Source of the DNA: Rhizophagus irregularis
Lineage: Eukaryota > Glomeromycota > Glomeromycetes > Glomerales > Glomeraceae
Assembly (NCBI RefSeq): GCF_026210795.1
Contig: NC_089449.1
Coordinates: 3,224,001-3,288,000, forward strand
Length of the DNA: 64,000 nt
Reading direction: 5' to 3'
Shown: one piece after another, positions 35,320 to 47,010 of the stretch
How the letters are laid out: every line of letters begins with the position of its first letter
Position numbering within the stretch: the stretch's first letter is position 1
Translations under genes and position numbers: made by a program
Notes under the pieces: model-generated
The model's input: the letters and a program-made list of their open reading frames with translations, nothing else
What the model was told of the DNA's origin: nothing
Databases searched by the model: none

Positions 35320-36600
35320 TAAGTGTGTGAGAATTTTTTAAATAATTCGAAAAAAAAATTCTTTTCAGAAAGAAAAAAAAAAAGTATTTCATTGAATGTA
35401 TTTAATTTTTCTTTTAATAATACTTGCATTTTTTTTTTAAAAAGAAAACAAACTTAAAGTTTAATGAACAATTTAGAAATTGTGGCGCCCGGGGACATAC
35501 AAATAGAATTCCAAAATAAACGCCGTCGGAATGACACGTGAGACAAATATGATGCAACCCCACATGAAAGAAATACAAAAACTTTATTATTTGTCGAATA
35601 ATTTCACACAAGAAATAATTTTACTTTCTTACATTAGTAAAAAGAAATATTATTTCGTTTATCATGATAGACTGATAATCGATTGTCCAACAAAAAATGA
35701 TGCATTTAAATTCATCTTTTATTACGACAATCATTGTCTTTAATGCTTTAGTTCTCTGGTTTGGACTTAAAGGCCCTGGTCCAAATCCAATTTTAATTTT
35801 ATTAATAATTTGTAAATAAACCAAATACCAAGATTAAAAATTTTTTACCGGTTTATCGAGAAAACACTGGCATCGGTTATATAATAGCCACACTTCTGGT
35901 ACAGTCTACGGAAAAAAAAGTGTAATGACGCAATCTGCACTTCTGCACTTAGGAATTACTGTACTATGAGATTGATTATTTGTAACATTATTATAGAAAA
36001 ATACGTTATAATTGTTGCATATATATGTTAATTATGAGAGTAAATTGCTGTAACATAGTGTAATTAAAGTTTTAATGTAACATGTATTATAATTTTTTAA
36101 AAAATTTAATAATAAATTAGTAAAAATTTATATATTTTTTCTATAAAATTTTACACTATTACTGATAATATATACCTTTTTTTTTATTTGTGTAACTGGC
36201 AGCTCAATTCAATAAAGAACAAACCAAAGGAATTCCAACAAGAAAAGTCTCGTACTCTGAATAACGTTATTCCGAAAAAAAAGACATATATAGCATATAA
36301 AGTGTTGGTAGACTTATATGTTATTGTTATAGTGTTGGTAATCTCTTTAAAAATGCTTTTTTAACGCCATTGTAACTAAAATTTGTGTACCCGTGTTTTG
36401 CATTAAAACGAAATTTCTAAATAGCATAATCACATTATCTTACTTAATTTGGATCAATGTACATTTTGACGTTTTCCATCGAACGGTTCGATTTATTAGG
36501 CGATCTTTTTTTTTTTACCCTTTTTTTTTGTTTTTTCGTTAAATCATCTTTAATATAAAGTTAATTTTGCTTTTTCATTAACCATCTTTAAATATAAAGA
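35320..36600. other. spacer upstream of the BTB gene
   Basis: No gene is recognised. The frame at 35531-35743 (plus) and its antisense partner have no identifiable domain. A T-rich leader (36505-36600) precedes the ATG at 36605. Confidence 0.4.
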
Positions 36601-36604
36601 AAAA

Positions 36605-37420
36605 ATGTCTTCTCAAAATAAAGATGAGAGAATCGTTTTGAACATTGGTGGTATCAAGGTAAATAAGAATAATAAAGTTTGATTTGCAAAGTTAATCTAT
36701 ATAATCTATATTTATATATATTTTATATATATTGTATATGTGGGATCATAATAGTACGAAACTTATAGGTCAACATTAACAGCTTATCCAGATACTTTAC
36801 TTGGTACAATGTTTCAAGAAAGAAATGAGGAACTTCTTAAACCTAATAAAAATGAATATTTTTTTGATCGGAATGGTAAAGCATTTCATTATATAATGGA
36901 ATATTATCGTACTGGTAAAATTTTTTGGTTAGAAGAAGAAAATAATAATTTTATAACAAAACAAGAATTAAGATTTGAATTAGATTTTTTTCAAATTTCT
37001 TATAATTTACCAAATATTTATAATATATCTTCTTCATCACCAAATTCATTTTTACAACGTAAATCATTCCCACAAATTAATGATTTATTAAAAGATTTTA
37101 TTGAATCATTAAAATCTTGTATTTATGAAACAGCTTGGAATTTAAAAGAAAATCTTGATATATCATTTTATTCTTATACTAATAATAATTATAAGGAATT
37201 TTCTAATAACAATATTGAACATATTGAATATATTTTAAAACCTTTTAAAACTAGTGGTTATAAATTATTAAACAAATTTAAATTAGAAATTGAAGATGAA
37301 TTAAAAAATTCTATTAAAGAATTAATTAAGTTAGAAATAACTCATAATCCTGAATTAATTTCTGTTATTAGACGTCCTCCTCATTATAATTTAAATTTTA
37401 GAATACAAAACATTTTATAA
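36605..37420 (+). CDS. KCTD-type BTB protein, two exons, 239 aa
   Basis: Exon 1 is 36605-36658, encoding MSSQNKDERIVLNIGGIK. The intron is 36659-36754 (GTAAAT to ATAATAG), and exon 2 is 36755-37420. The join gives NIGGIKYETYRSTLTAYPDT, the opening of the potassium-channel tetramerisation (T1/BTB_2) fold. Typical elements follow: GTMFQERNEELL, then EYFFDRNGKAFHYIMEYYRT and the GKI turn, over about residues 10-100. The C-terminal 130 residues are helical-looking and Asn/Lys-rich, and I do not recognise them. Proteins of this class form oligomers and often act as adaptors for cullin-3 ubiquitin ligases; that role is general family knowledge, not shown here. The first exon lies too far from a long frame to be seen without the splice, but the motif match makes it secure. 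Confidence 0.85.
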
Positions 37421-37639
37421 TTTTAGTATAATAAGTTGAGAATTATTATAATTAGATTATCATTTTATAAGTTTAAATAATACAAATAACATTTATGTAT
37501 GATTTTTATTTTTTTATTCCTCATTTATTTTTTTTTAGATACATACATATTAAGATATTAAGATATATGGATATACATACAGTAACAGTATAAGAAAAAA
37601 TCATTTATCATTTTCAAATTCCGTAGCGGAGGGCATTAT

Positions 37640-37860
37640 AGGGTATGATAAAATATATGCAACAATATAATAACATGTTAAAATATGTAACAAAAATATG
37701 TAACAATATAATAACATGTATAACATGTTAAAAATATGCAATAATATTATAACATATCGTTAAAATAATATGTAACAATATTACAACATATCGTAACGAT
37801 ATTATATCGTTAAAGTATGTATCAATAACAATATCACGTTAATGATCTAAACTATTTTTC
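37640..37860. repeat. AACATGTTA/ATATGTAACA repeats
   Basis: Words such as AATAACATGTTAAAATATG and ATATGTAACAATAT recur six or more times at irregular 20-50 bp steps between the convergent BTB and F-box genes. Several can pair with each other. They may form the shared 3' end of the two genes. Confidence 0.5.
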
Positions 37861-38039
37861 TAACATTTACTAACCAAATCCAAAATGTTATGCATTAAAA
37901 GAGGAAATTTTAATAATGTCCAAAAATGTTCATTTTTTACAAATTTTTTCCCACCTAAAAATTAAACCAAAAGAAGAAAATAGATAATTTACAAAAAAAA
38001 AATGTTATTTGTTCACAAAAAATTCCACTATTTGTCTTT

Positions 38040-41000
38040 TTAATGAAAATTAGAGAACCAAACAGGTAAAAGTTTTTTAACCTTCTCTCTATCTACTTCA
38101 ATCATTCTTTCATCGTCAATCCTAGCAATAGAATGTCTTCCACTTGTTAAATGTCTACAAATTCCTTCATAAGTGTATATTTTTCTTGCAGATTTCCAAC
38201 ATAATTTACACATGAAATATTCTTTATCCTCGACCTCATTTTTAATTAAATTTTTACATCCTCTCACACTTGTAAATGGTCCAGGTCGTTTTATATCTGA
38301 ACGCTTTAATAATCGTCGAGCTTCTCTACGAAGCTTTGGTATTAAAGTTTTAATCAAATATTCTTCGGTCCAAGGAATGCTCGCATCATTTTTTACGTAT
38401 GGAGGATTAATAAATGACGGACACCATTGAATACAATCTATAACAGGATCTGTTAAGTAAATCTGATATCCTTGTTCTGATGAAACTTTTAAGTCGGACG
38501 CTAAAGTAACATACGATGTAATAAGTGTTAACATAGTATCAGTTAATTGTTGAATTCTAGTCACTTTATTAATAATCTTTGGATATTCAATTTTTAGTCT
38601 ATCAATAAAATTTGGCCATGGATTTGTCATAAATGGAATCTTCCAAGTATTTTGGCCTTCAAGATAAGTTGGTAATTGTAAGATATATTTATCAATATAC
38701 CTTTGTTGACCTTTTTCATCTTTAATTTGTCGAAATTCATCTAAAAGAGTCCTAAATATTCTTTCATCTTCCAATGATTGTTTTCTACAATATAATTCAT
38801 CAATTCTTTCTCGTTTTACAACTTCTTTAAGCATTTCTGATACCCAATGTTTTTTCTTCTGTATCCATGCGCTACGATGTTTTGGTGGAGTAGACATACA
38901 TTCTCGACGTGTTTGTTCTAATTGTGAATTCCAATAAATGACAGTTTTACCATTTGAATCGAACGAATCAATAGTTTCGTATGACACAAGCATTGTAATA
39001 TCAACAGGTGACTTTGCCCATTTAGGAAGATTCTCTGGACTTTTTATTAAAATAAAAAAAAAAGAATGAATTAAAATTTATAATTTTTTAGAAATGAATT
39101 AACGAGTTATAACAAATAATATACCTTACCTTGTTACTCGTTTTTTGAGACATGCTAAACAGCATCTCACGCGAAAGGCCCAATATACTTTAGGTGTTTC
39201 ATCTTTCGTTCCACAAAATTGACATCCATGTTCTAGCATCGCTAACTTTATGTATGATAATTCATCCATTCCAACCGGTGGACGTAATTTTATTCTTTCA
39301 AGATATTTCATTCTTGAAGTGCGCCAAATATCCTGTGTTATATAAGAGACTGAAGAATTTAACCAAAACCGAAATTGTTTACAAACACACATTAAAGAAA
39401 ACAATGATGTTGGAGGTAAATGATAACATATTTCAATAAATATATCAATAGGAATGTTCGCGTTAAATGATAGTGGAACTTGCGAAGTAACACGTTTGTC
39501 CTTTAACGATATTACAATTTCTTTTGATGTAATCATTTCTTGTGATGTAATTGATTTAGTTGATGTAATATCTTTTTGTGGCGTAATAACCTCTCGTGAT
39601 GTAATAATTTCCTGTGTAACAACTTCTCGTGATGTAAGTGATATAATAATTTCTTGTGATGTAATAACTTCTTTAGATGGTATTTCTTCTATTAGGACGT
39701 AATTTTTTATGAGCTTATTAGTAGGAGTGGTAGGCGCAATAGTAATAGTGGTCGTCGTCGCTGTTTTTGCTGTTGCTATTATTTCTTCCGTAACTTCTTT
39801 AGGCAACATTTGTTCTATTAGGACGTCATTTTTTATGGGCTTAGTGGGTGTAATAGTAGGCGTTACTAGTGTAGGCGCAGTAGTAGTAATTGTTGTTGTC
39901 GCTGTTATCGCTGTTGCTGATGTTTCTTCTGTTGTTGATGCTAATGTTGTTTCTTCTGTTGTTGTTGTTACCGTTGTTTCTTCCGTAACTTCTTTAGGCA
40001 ACATTTCTTCTATTAGGACGTCAGTTTTTATGAGCTTAGTGGATGTAGCAATAGGTGTGGTAGGCGCAGTAGTAGTTGTTGTTGTTGTCGCTGATGTTGC
40101 TGTTGCTGATGTTTCTTCTGTTGTTGATGCTAATGTTGTTTCTTCTGTTGTTGATGCTACTGTTGCTTCTTCTGTTGTTGTTGTTACCGTTGTTTCTTCC
40201 GTACCTTCTTTAGGCAACATTTCTTCTATTAGGACGTCAGTTTTTATGAGCTTAGTGGATGTAGCAGTAGGTGTAATAGGTGTGGTAGGCGCAGTAGTAG
40301 TTGTTGTTGTTGTCGCTGTTGTCGCTGTTGCTGATGATTCATCTGTTGTTGATGCTACTGTTGTTTCTTCTGTTGTTGCTGTTACTGCTTTTTCCTCTGT
40401 TGTTGCTATTGATGCTGATTCTTCTGTTGTTGCTATTGCTGTTACTTCTTCTATTGTTACTTTTTCTGTTGCTTCTGTTGTTGCTATTGATGTTGATTCT
40501 TCTGTTGTTGCTATTGCTGTTACTTCTTTTGCTTTTTCTGTTGCTTCTGTTGTTGTTGTTTTCAGGTCAGTATATTCAATTTTCAGCGGTGTAACTGTTG
40601 AATCTTCATATTCAGTAAATATTTTTACAGACTGAGAAATGTTATCACTTTTCATTTTTATGTCGGATTCAACATTTTGTTCCGATGAGATTTGTTCAAC
40701 TACTAACGTATTACAAATTGATTCCGGTTCAACGGAAGAGATTTGGATGATATTCTCCTGAAGAGGAGGTAATTCGGAAGTTAAAATAACTTTTGAATTT
40801 AAAATTTCAGAAGATAAATCTTGAGATTCTGAAGAGGATAAATCATCAAAAGAATTTAATTTTGGAATAATATTAAAACATTGATCATTTAAAGATTTAT
40901 TAGTAAAAGGAAATTTTCTTCTTGGATTACGTTTTATATAATTTGTACCCATTATATCATCCAAATCATAAGAATCTTCAATAGGAAGATTTAAATTATT

Positions 41001-41204
41001 TAAATTATTTTCATTTGTTGATTGTTTGTTTTCATCATTTATAATGATAATATTAATTTTTTTATCTTTAAATTTCAATTCCAAAATTTTATCTAATTCA
41101 TCAGATATTAGATCAAATAAAGGAAATATATGATAAAATTTAATAGTAAAAAGAGTTTGTCTTAAAAAGAACGAACGACGAAAAATATTGATCATCGATT
41201 CCAT
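38040..41204 (-). CDS. F-box protein with long Thr-rich insert, two exons, 1024 aa
   Basis: Exon 1 is 41204-39130, the intron 39129-39040 (GTAAGG to AATAAAAAG), and exon 2 39039-38040. Residues about 1-200 are acidic with no known domain. About 200-540 is a Thr/Ala/Glu-rich low-complexity insert holding four copies of a K-x-DVLIEEMLPKE phrase and many TTEE words. A run of T-S-x-E-I/V-I-T repeats precedes the F-box at about 583-630 (IPIDIFIEICYHLPP; VCKQFRFWLNSS). Next comes a two-CxxC element (CQFCGTKDE; CCLACLKKRV). Exon 2 adds about 330 residues ending in a C2H2-like finger (FMCKLCWKSARK, H-x6-H). The paralogue at 47.0 kb has the same F-box, both Cys elements and the intron at the same place but lacks the insert. 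F-box proteins recruit substrates to SCF ubiquitin ligases; that function is inferred from the family. Confidence 0.85.
39690..40560 (-). repeat. coding minisatellite in the F-box gene
   Basis: The Thr-rich insert is encoded by imperfect repeats rich in TTG/TTC codon complements. The phrase encoding DVLIEEMLPKE recurs four times, marked by AGGACGT near 39694, 39818, 40015 and 40228. Unequal spacing (about 124, 197 and 213 bp) indicates repeat growth within the gene. The antisense strand is also open over this stretch, which is a by-product of the repeat. Confidence 0.8.
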
Positions 41205-41209
41205 GATAT

Positions 41210-43830
41210 TATTATCATATATGTAAAAAAGAATAATATATAAATAATAATAAAAAAAAAGATGTGTATCTTAATGCGTTATTGATAATCGCATAAATAG
41301 AACAAAAAATAAAGATAAAAAACTTTTTAAATATAGACCAAAATTTTTATTTATTTTATTTTTTTATGGTCATGAAAAAAAAAAAAAAAGAGGAAAGGGA
41401 AAAGAAAACTTAAAAATATTGTGTTGATAGTTTATGAAAATAAATAAAATAAATATTCTTAAAAAAGTAAATCTTCCTGTAAGTTTTTATTTAGTATATA
41501 ATTAATGGTAATTAATTTAATTAATTAATAGTAAGTTCGATTCTATTATCAATCATATAAACGTAATCTACAGTCTGCTTTGATGTTTTAATTGGTGATA
41601 CATAAATAAATCTTTTTTTTTTTTAAAAAAAAAAAGTATGGTTTTGATATTCTCAGTAAAATTCTTATTTCAATTTTTTATATATAGAGTAAAAAATTTT
41701 ATTCTTATTTTAATTTTAATTCGTATTTTGATCGCATTTAATATGCGCGTTTTTAATAAATATAGTCACGTGTAACGTATATCGTGAACCAATAAGATAA
41801 GTAACAATTTTTTTTTGTTTGTATGTTTTTTATTCTTGTGTATCATTTTAATCGTTTATTATTTGAATAAGGGTGATTAACAAGTTTAACCAAGAAGGAA
41901 ATTCATGTAGAAAATCAAAATTCTCGTACCACATTATTATTATTATGTTATTTTTAAAGTTTTTGAATAATTATAAATAACGATTTTCGTTTAATAAAAT
42001 CTTTCCATAAAGAGGAAGAACTTTTATGATTTATTTGGTTATCTAAAAAGTAAGAAGAAAAGGGGGGGGGGTTATACATTTATACATATATAATATTATT
42101 TTAACAAATGATTGTTAAAAAGAAAGATTGTTTGTTTATCAAATTTTCCCTTGCTAATCCGTTATGTATGCCCGTATCGGATATTTGAAGTCGGATTTAC
42201 GGATTTAACCGATTCAACCGAATTAGACCTATTTAGCACTGAATCAAAACCTTTAACACCGAATTAAACCCATTTAACCGATTTACCGATTTTAAAACCC
42301 GCAATAAAATTATTCTTCCATTTTCCCGGAATTTTCCGCCTCAACAAGTTGGGATGTGGCTTAACTACTATGTGGTTTAAAACACTTCTACTTATGCTGC
42401 GGTTCGCCTATTTATGCTGCGTCTTACTATTTATACTGCGCTTTTTTAAAGCCACAAACGACACTGCGGCAGTGCAGTGCGGCTTTGAATCCTGTAAATA
42501 ATAAATTTTAATTTTTTTAGTCATACACCATTCATACACTCACTCATACACACTTACTCATACTGGATATTTTTTTCGCGGGCAACTTTGTTTACATATA
42601 TACATATAGGATTATAGGTATATATATATATCTTTTTTTTTATGCATAAATATTTTTGGGATTTGCAAAATCGAAATAAATCCTTTAATAGCTAAACATT
42701 TCCTTTTTATGTATTAATTAAGATAAAGTTTTAGAAAGGGGCGTAATTTCCTATACGTTTTAAGATAATTTAAGACGTCTGGGAAAAATAATACTAAAAA
42801 AAAGGTAATTGTAAAAGTTTTGTAAGATTTGTAAGGGATGAAAAAAATTGGAAATAATTAAATTACCATAATTATATATAATAAACCAGAAAATTCATAT
42901 TCTTAAGAGATTTTACGTTTCACGCTAAAAAAAAATAAAAAATAAAAAAAATTTTTAAAGTATAAAATTACATTTACGGTAATTTACGGTAAATAAGTAA
43001 TAATAAGTAATTAAACATTTACAAAGAACTGAAACAATTAATTTTTTTTCCAAAAGTAAAAGAATTAGAAAACAAGAGAACAAAAAAGAAAATAAAAAAA
43101 AGAAAAAAGGAAATAATAACAAGAAAAATAATTGTTACAATACATTTAATTTACTTTTAAACTTGATTTATTTGGATTATAAAAATAGAAATATCGAATT
43201 TTCGAAACAAAAAAGAATAATACTTTGTTTCGGTAATTATCATGTAAAAATTTGTTTACCCTTTTCATAAACAAAAATAGGAAAAATCTACTATTTATCC
43301 CTTTTTTTTCAGGTTTTTTTTAAATCACAATTACAACATTATTTTTTCTTTGTTTATTAATTATTACAAAATATAATCATCACCGTATTGTTTAAATATC
43401 ACACACCTCGTAATTTTGGTAAAAAATGGATTAGTTTTAGTCAAACACTTAAAATTCTTTTGGCGTTTAAGGTTCAGCCCTTTTACTTGGCTATGTGATG
43501 ATTACCTTGTTTCAGCGTTATTATATCATTACAATGAAATTTTGCATATTGCATTGTGAACGATTGACTTTTCCTGGTCTGTGTCACTTTATCACATGTG
43601 CGTCATATGGTTGCATCATTTATTTAAATTCAGTAGTTATAAAGTCTTTTTTATTTTCTTTGAAAAAAAAAACTTGATTTCTAAAAAAAAAAGTTATTAG
43701 TTATTTTTTTATATAAAAATAACCTAAATTCCCTTAAATTTCCATTTTCAAAAAAAAAAATTTTCAAACCAAAAAATACTTTTTTTATCAAAACATTCAA
43801 AAAAAATTACTCGTAAAATATATCCAAAAT
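41210..43830. other. spacer with small repeats
   Basis: No gene is recognised. At about 42190-42300 words of the type AACCGATT/AACCGAATT recur six or more times. At about 42380-42445 CTATTTATGCTGCG and close variants occur three to four times at about 20-30 bp steps. The rest is A/T-rich, with a T12A11 palindrome at 41613-41635 and a G-run at 42062. Confidence 0.4.
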
Positions 43831-43834
43831 ACCA

Positions 43835-43866
<32 letters not shown>
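43835..43866 (+). repeat. AAT trinucleotide repeat in the 5' leader
   Basis: About ten uninterrupted AAT units end four bases before the ATG of the DUF4112-type gene. The repeat is thus very likely in that gene's transcribed leader. Confidence 0.85.
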
Positions 43867-43869
<3 letters not shown>

Positions 43870-43871
<2 letters not shown>

Positions 43872-44630
43872 GGGTTGGTTATTTAATTTCAATCGTTCAC
43901 AACAAGATGATGATGATATTCCTCCGTTCATAACTATAGACGGAAGAACGAAAAGAAATAAGTGGAAAATTCCTGCATCTTTAAATAACGAAGAAAAGAA
44001 ATTTTTGATAGGAGTTAAAAAAAGAGCATTCAAGTTAGATGAAAGTTGTTGTTGTGGTTGTTGTGTAGGTTTGGATCCCCTTGTTGGTAAGTAAATAAAT
44101 ATAATTAATATAATTAATATAATATATATAAGAATTAATTTAATGTATATTAAATTTATATTTTATTTGTTTTTTTAGGATTTTTACCTGTCATTGGTGA
44201 TTTCGCTGGTATTGGTCTATCATTTTGGTTAGTCAATCATATGAAAAATAGTAATTTGGTGGAAAATCATAAAATTCCAATCATGCTTAGGGAGATGACC
44301 ATAATGATAATTAAAGATGCTATTGTAAGTAACTAAGTATGATTTATTTATTTAAGACTTGATTTTGTAATCTTTTTTTTTTAACTGATGACTTACCTCT
44401 TATACTTCTTTTAACCTTTTTAGGTTGGATTTGTTCCTATCATAGGTGATATCATTGATTGCTTTTATAAAGCAAATACGTATAATTCATTGGTCTTTCA
44501 GAGGTATCTCGTTAACCAGGCAAAACTTAGATCTGTAGTAAAGGACAATCACAAAGTAGAAGTTATCACTCACAATAGTGATAACTTGACTAATGATAAT
44601 CACGACAACCGAAAGAAAATGTTGAACTAA
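43870..44630 (+). CDS. DUF4112-family membrane protein, three exons, 189 aa
   Basis: Exons are 43870-44086, 44179-44324 and 44424-44630; the introns run GTAAGT to TTTTTTAG and GTAAGT to CTTTTTAG. The joined protein opens MGWLFNFNRSQQDDDD and has a Cys-rich turn (ESCCCGCCVG, about residues 60-70). It then shows the DUF4112 pattern twice: GLDPLVG-FLPVIGDFAGIGL and, after the second join, VGFVPIIGDIIDCFYKANTY. These two G-D-containing hydrophobic segments are typical of the family, small fungal and bacterial membrane proteins of unknown function. The tail is polar (KVEVITHNSDN; NRKKMLN). All joins keep frame and fall inside conserved motifs, so the structure is well supported. Location in a membrane is inferred. 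Confidence 0.85.
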
Positions 44631-44634
44631 TCAT

Positions 44635-45180
44635 TGAAATTTATTTTTTGGAGGGGAAAGGGAATTGGGTTTCTTTCTTTTTTTTAAAAAAAAAATCATC
44701 ATTTGTAAAAAAAATTGCTGGCAAAAAAAAAAACTTCATTTTTCATTACTTCCATCAATTTGGAAGATATACTTTGTATTTGCATCACCAAAAGTTTATT
44801 TTTTAATTAATCTAAAAAATGTAATATAATAATAATATATTATAATTATTATTGTCATTATAATTATAATCATAATTTAAAATAGATAACCACGTTCGTG
44901 ACAGTGTCATAATATTTAAAAAGTTTATTATATCATCATCATTAGCTAATTTATCTGAGCAAAATAAAAATGTTTTAATAACGTCGATTAGACGTCATTA
45001 GTTTAAATCTTCACGTGCCTTTGGGTGTCATATGTGGTACTATATGATCCAGTGATACAGTTATATTTATATACAGTAATAATTGAGTATTAAAAAGATT
45101 CGAAGTAACATCAGATCCGAATTGTTGTCTTTAAGTGGAAGTTTCCTCGTTGCCATGATCGACAATAAATTTGCAAAATT
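44635..45180. other. A+T-rich spacer
   Basis: I see no gene. A TCACGTG word lies near 45012 and a T8A10 palindrome at 44678-44695. Confidence 0.4.
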
Positions 45181-45185
45181 ATATA

Positions 45186-45724
45186 ATGTTTGATAAGCCT
45201 TTTTATGCCACGCAAACTAATGTCGTCACTATAGGGACTGATGATACTGATAAATTCAATTCTAATCAAGGGGGCTGGCATTGCACTGCGCCAGAAGCTT
45301 ATTCTTTGTCACGCAAAATTTGGAGTGATCTGCTATTTTGAAGTAACGTAGGAATTGCAAACAATGAATATCGAGAAGTTTAGTCTTAAATCCCCGGAAG
45401 ATTTGTGATGAATATCGAGAAGTTTAGCCGGCTTATTATTAAATCCCCGGAAGATTTGTGATTAATGTCGAAAAGTTTAGTCGGCTTATCATTAATTCCC
45501 CCGGAAGATTTGTGATCGTACGTCCATATAAAATATCACGTTTGCATGTCAATTTTTTTGTAGGTCTTATTATAGATTGCTTTAATGATAATTTCATTTT
45601 TGAATGTGTTTTCACTTTTCAGGTCTATTCTTCATCAATAGACACCTCTTCATTGACAGCAGACGACAAGATATACTCTATTCGCCGGAATCGACGTTTA
45701 TATGATTTATACCAAATTTTTTAA
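45186..45724 (+). pseudogene. gene remnant with internal 55-bp repeats
   Basis: A 51-codon frame at 45186-45341 (FDKPFYATQTNVVTIGTDDT; later WHCTAPEAYSLSRKIW) has mixed codon use and looks like true coding sequence. From 45364 to 45517 a phrase encoding MNIEKFS-x-KSPEDL is repeated three times; the first copy has lost a few bases. An intron-like stretch (GTAGGT at about 45561 to TTTTCAG near 45622) then leads into VYSSSIDTSSLTADDKIYSI and ends DLYQIF at 45724. The parts do not join into one frame. I do not recognise the family. Confidence 0.4.
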
Positions 45725-45729
45725 ATTAG

Positions 45730-47005
45730 ATGTACAGAAATAAATTATATTGAAATCATTAATACGGCCTTATAAACAAAGTTACGAAGTACCTGTGTTT
45801 GGTCGTTTGGTACGAAAAAAATAAACCTTGATATATAGATCTAAAATACTAGAAAATTCGCTAGTTTAATGTAGACATAGCTCAATAAAAACTAATTTTT
45901 AGAGTAAGAAGTTGGGCTAAAAAATACAAACTACTGTATCAACTAAATATTATGCTGATGATCAAAAAAGATTAACAAAGTTAAAAGTTAAAATAGTTAA
46001 ATAACTACATATAGTTTTGATTTACTGACCACCCCAATCGTGTCTTGTAACACATGCAACTAACTTTATACAATTAAATTATACTCATTATTAATCATAC
46101 TATATTTAAACAAACAAAAATAGTTTATCAATCGGAGGATTAAGTATTTTTTTATTCCTCAATGTTCCTTTGTTTTTGTTATCTATCATATCAAAATACA
46201 AATAATAATCTAATTGGTTCTTATTTCTTATTATTAAAGTCCTTTATAGCTTCTTTTAATGGTTTTTTGTTCTCCTCAAGACTCAAAAAAATATTTACAA
46301 GAGCAAAGTTCGCTTTCACAACATAAAAATCTTGTTTTACTTCTTGTACTTTTAAATCCAAAAAATATATATACAATCCAAAAAATATATATTCGGTCCT
46401 AAAAAAAATCTGCTTTATGCTGCAACTAATTTTATTGATTGAAATATCTATAAAAAGAAAATTTGAAAGCGAATCGGAAATCCCCTCGTTGCAATAAAAA
46501 ATAAACGTTGTGCACAGTCGTGATCTTCAAAAAATCCTTATTTAAAAAGATATATAAAGTTTAATTACAATTTTTTTTTTTTGATTTTTTTATTTAAAAA
46601 AAGGTTGATCATGTGGTACAAAATGCCATTTTCTTTATTTATTTCATTTATTTATCGTGTGTAAAAATCTATTATTTCAATTGCATCTTCGGAATTAGAT
46701 TAATTTGTATAAATGAAAATATCATTGTTCGCGGAGTTTTTATCCGGTTCGAAAATTATACTCTCGAAAAAAAAAAAATAATAAACTATTATATAAAGAG
46801 TATAACTATGGGCAATACAAATAATTATTTTTAATATTTTTATTTTTTTTTTTCAAAATAATTGTTTTTCTTAATTATTCTCTTTTATTTCCTTAAAAAA
46901 AAATATAAATAATAATAATTTTTTATCTTTATAATTAAAAGTACTTGTTGGTTTATTTTCCTGCAGGGTTTTTAACAAATATACTATAATATATACGATA
47001 CATAT
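45730..47005. other. spacer upstream of F-box gene 2
   Basis: No gene is recognised. The 73-codon frame at 46613-46834 has a low-complexity, A/T-driven product. Promoter elements for the gene at 47011 are not obvious beyond an A/T-rich leader. Confidence 0.4.
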
Positions 47006-47010
47006 AAAAC

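Noticed and set aside
40301-40594. Leu-rich 97-aa frame on the plus strand
   Set aside because: Another frame of the same coding minisatellite.
39709-40635. Long open frame on the plus strand (308 aa, Val/Ser-rich)
   Set aside because: It is the antisense of the Thr-rich coding repeat of the F-box gene; its composition follows from the repeat and it has no domain.
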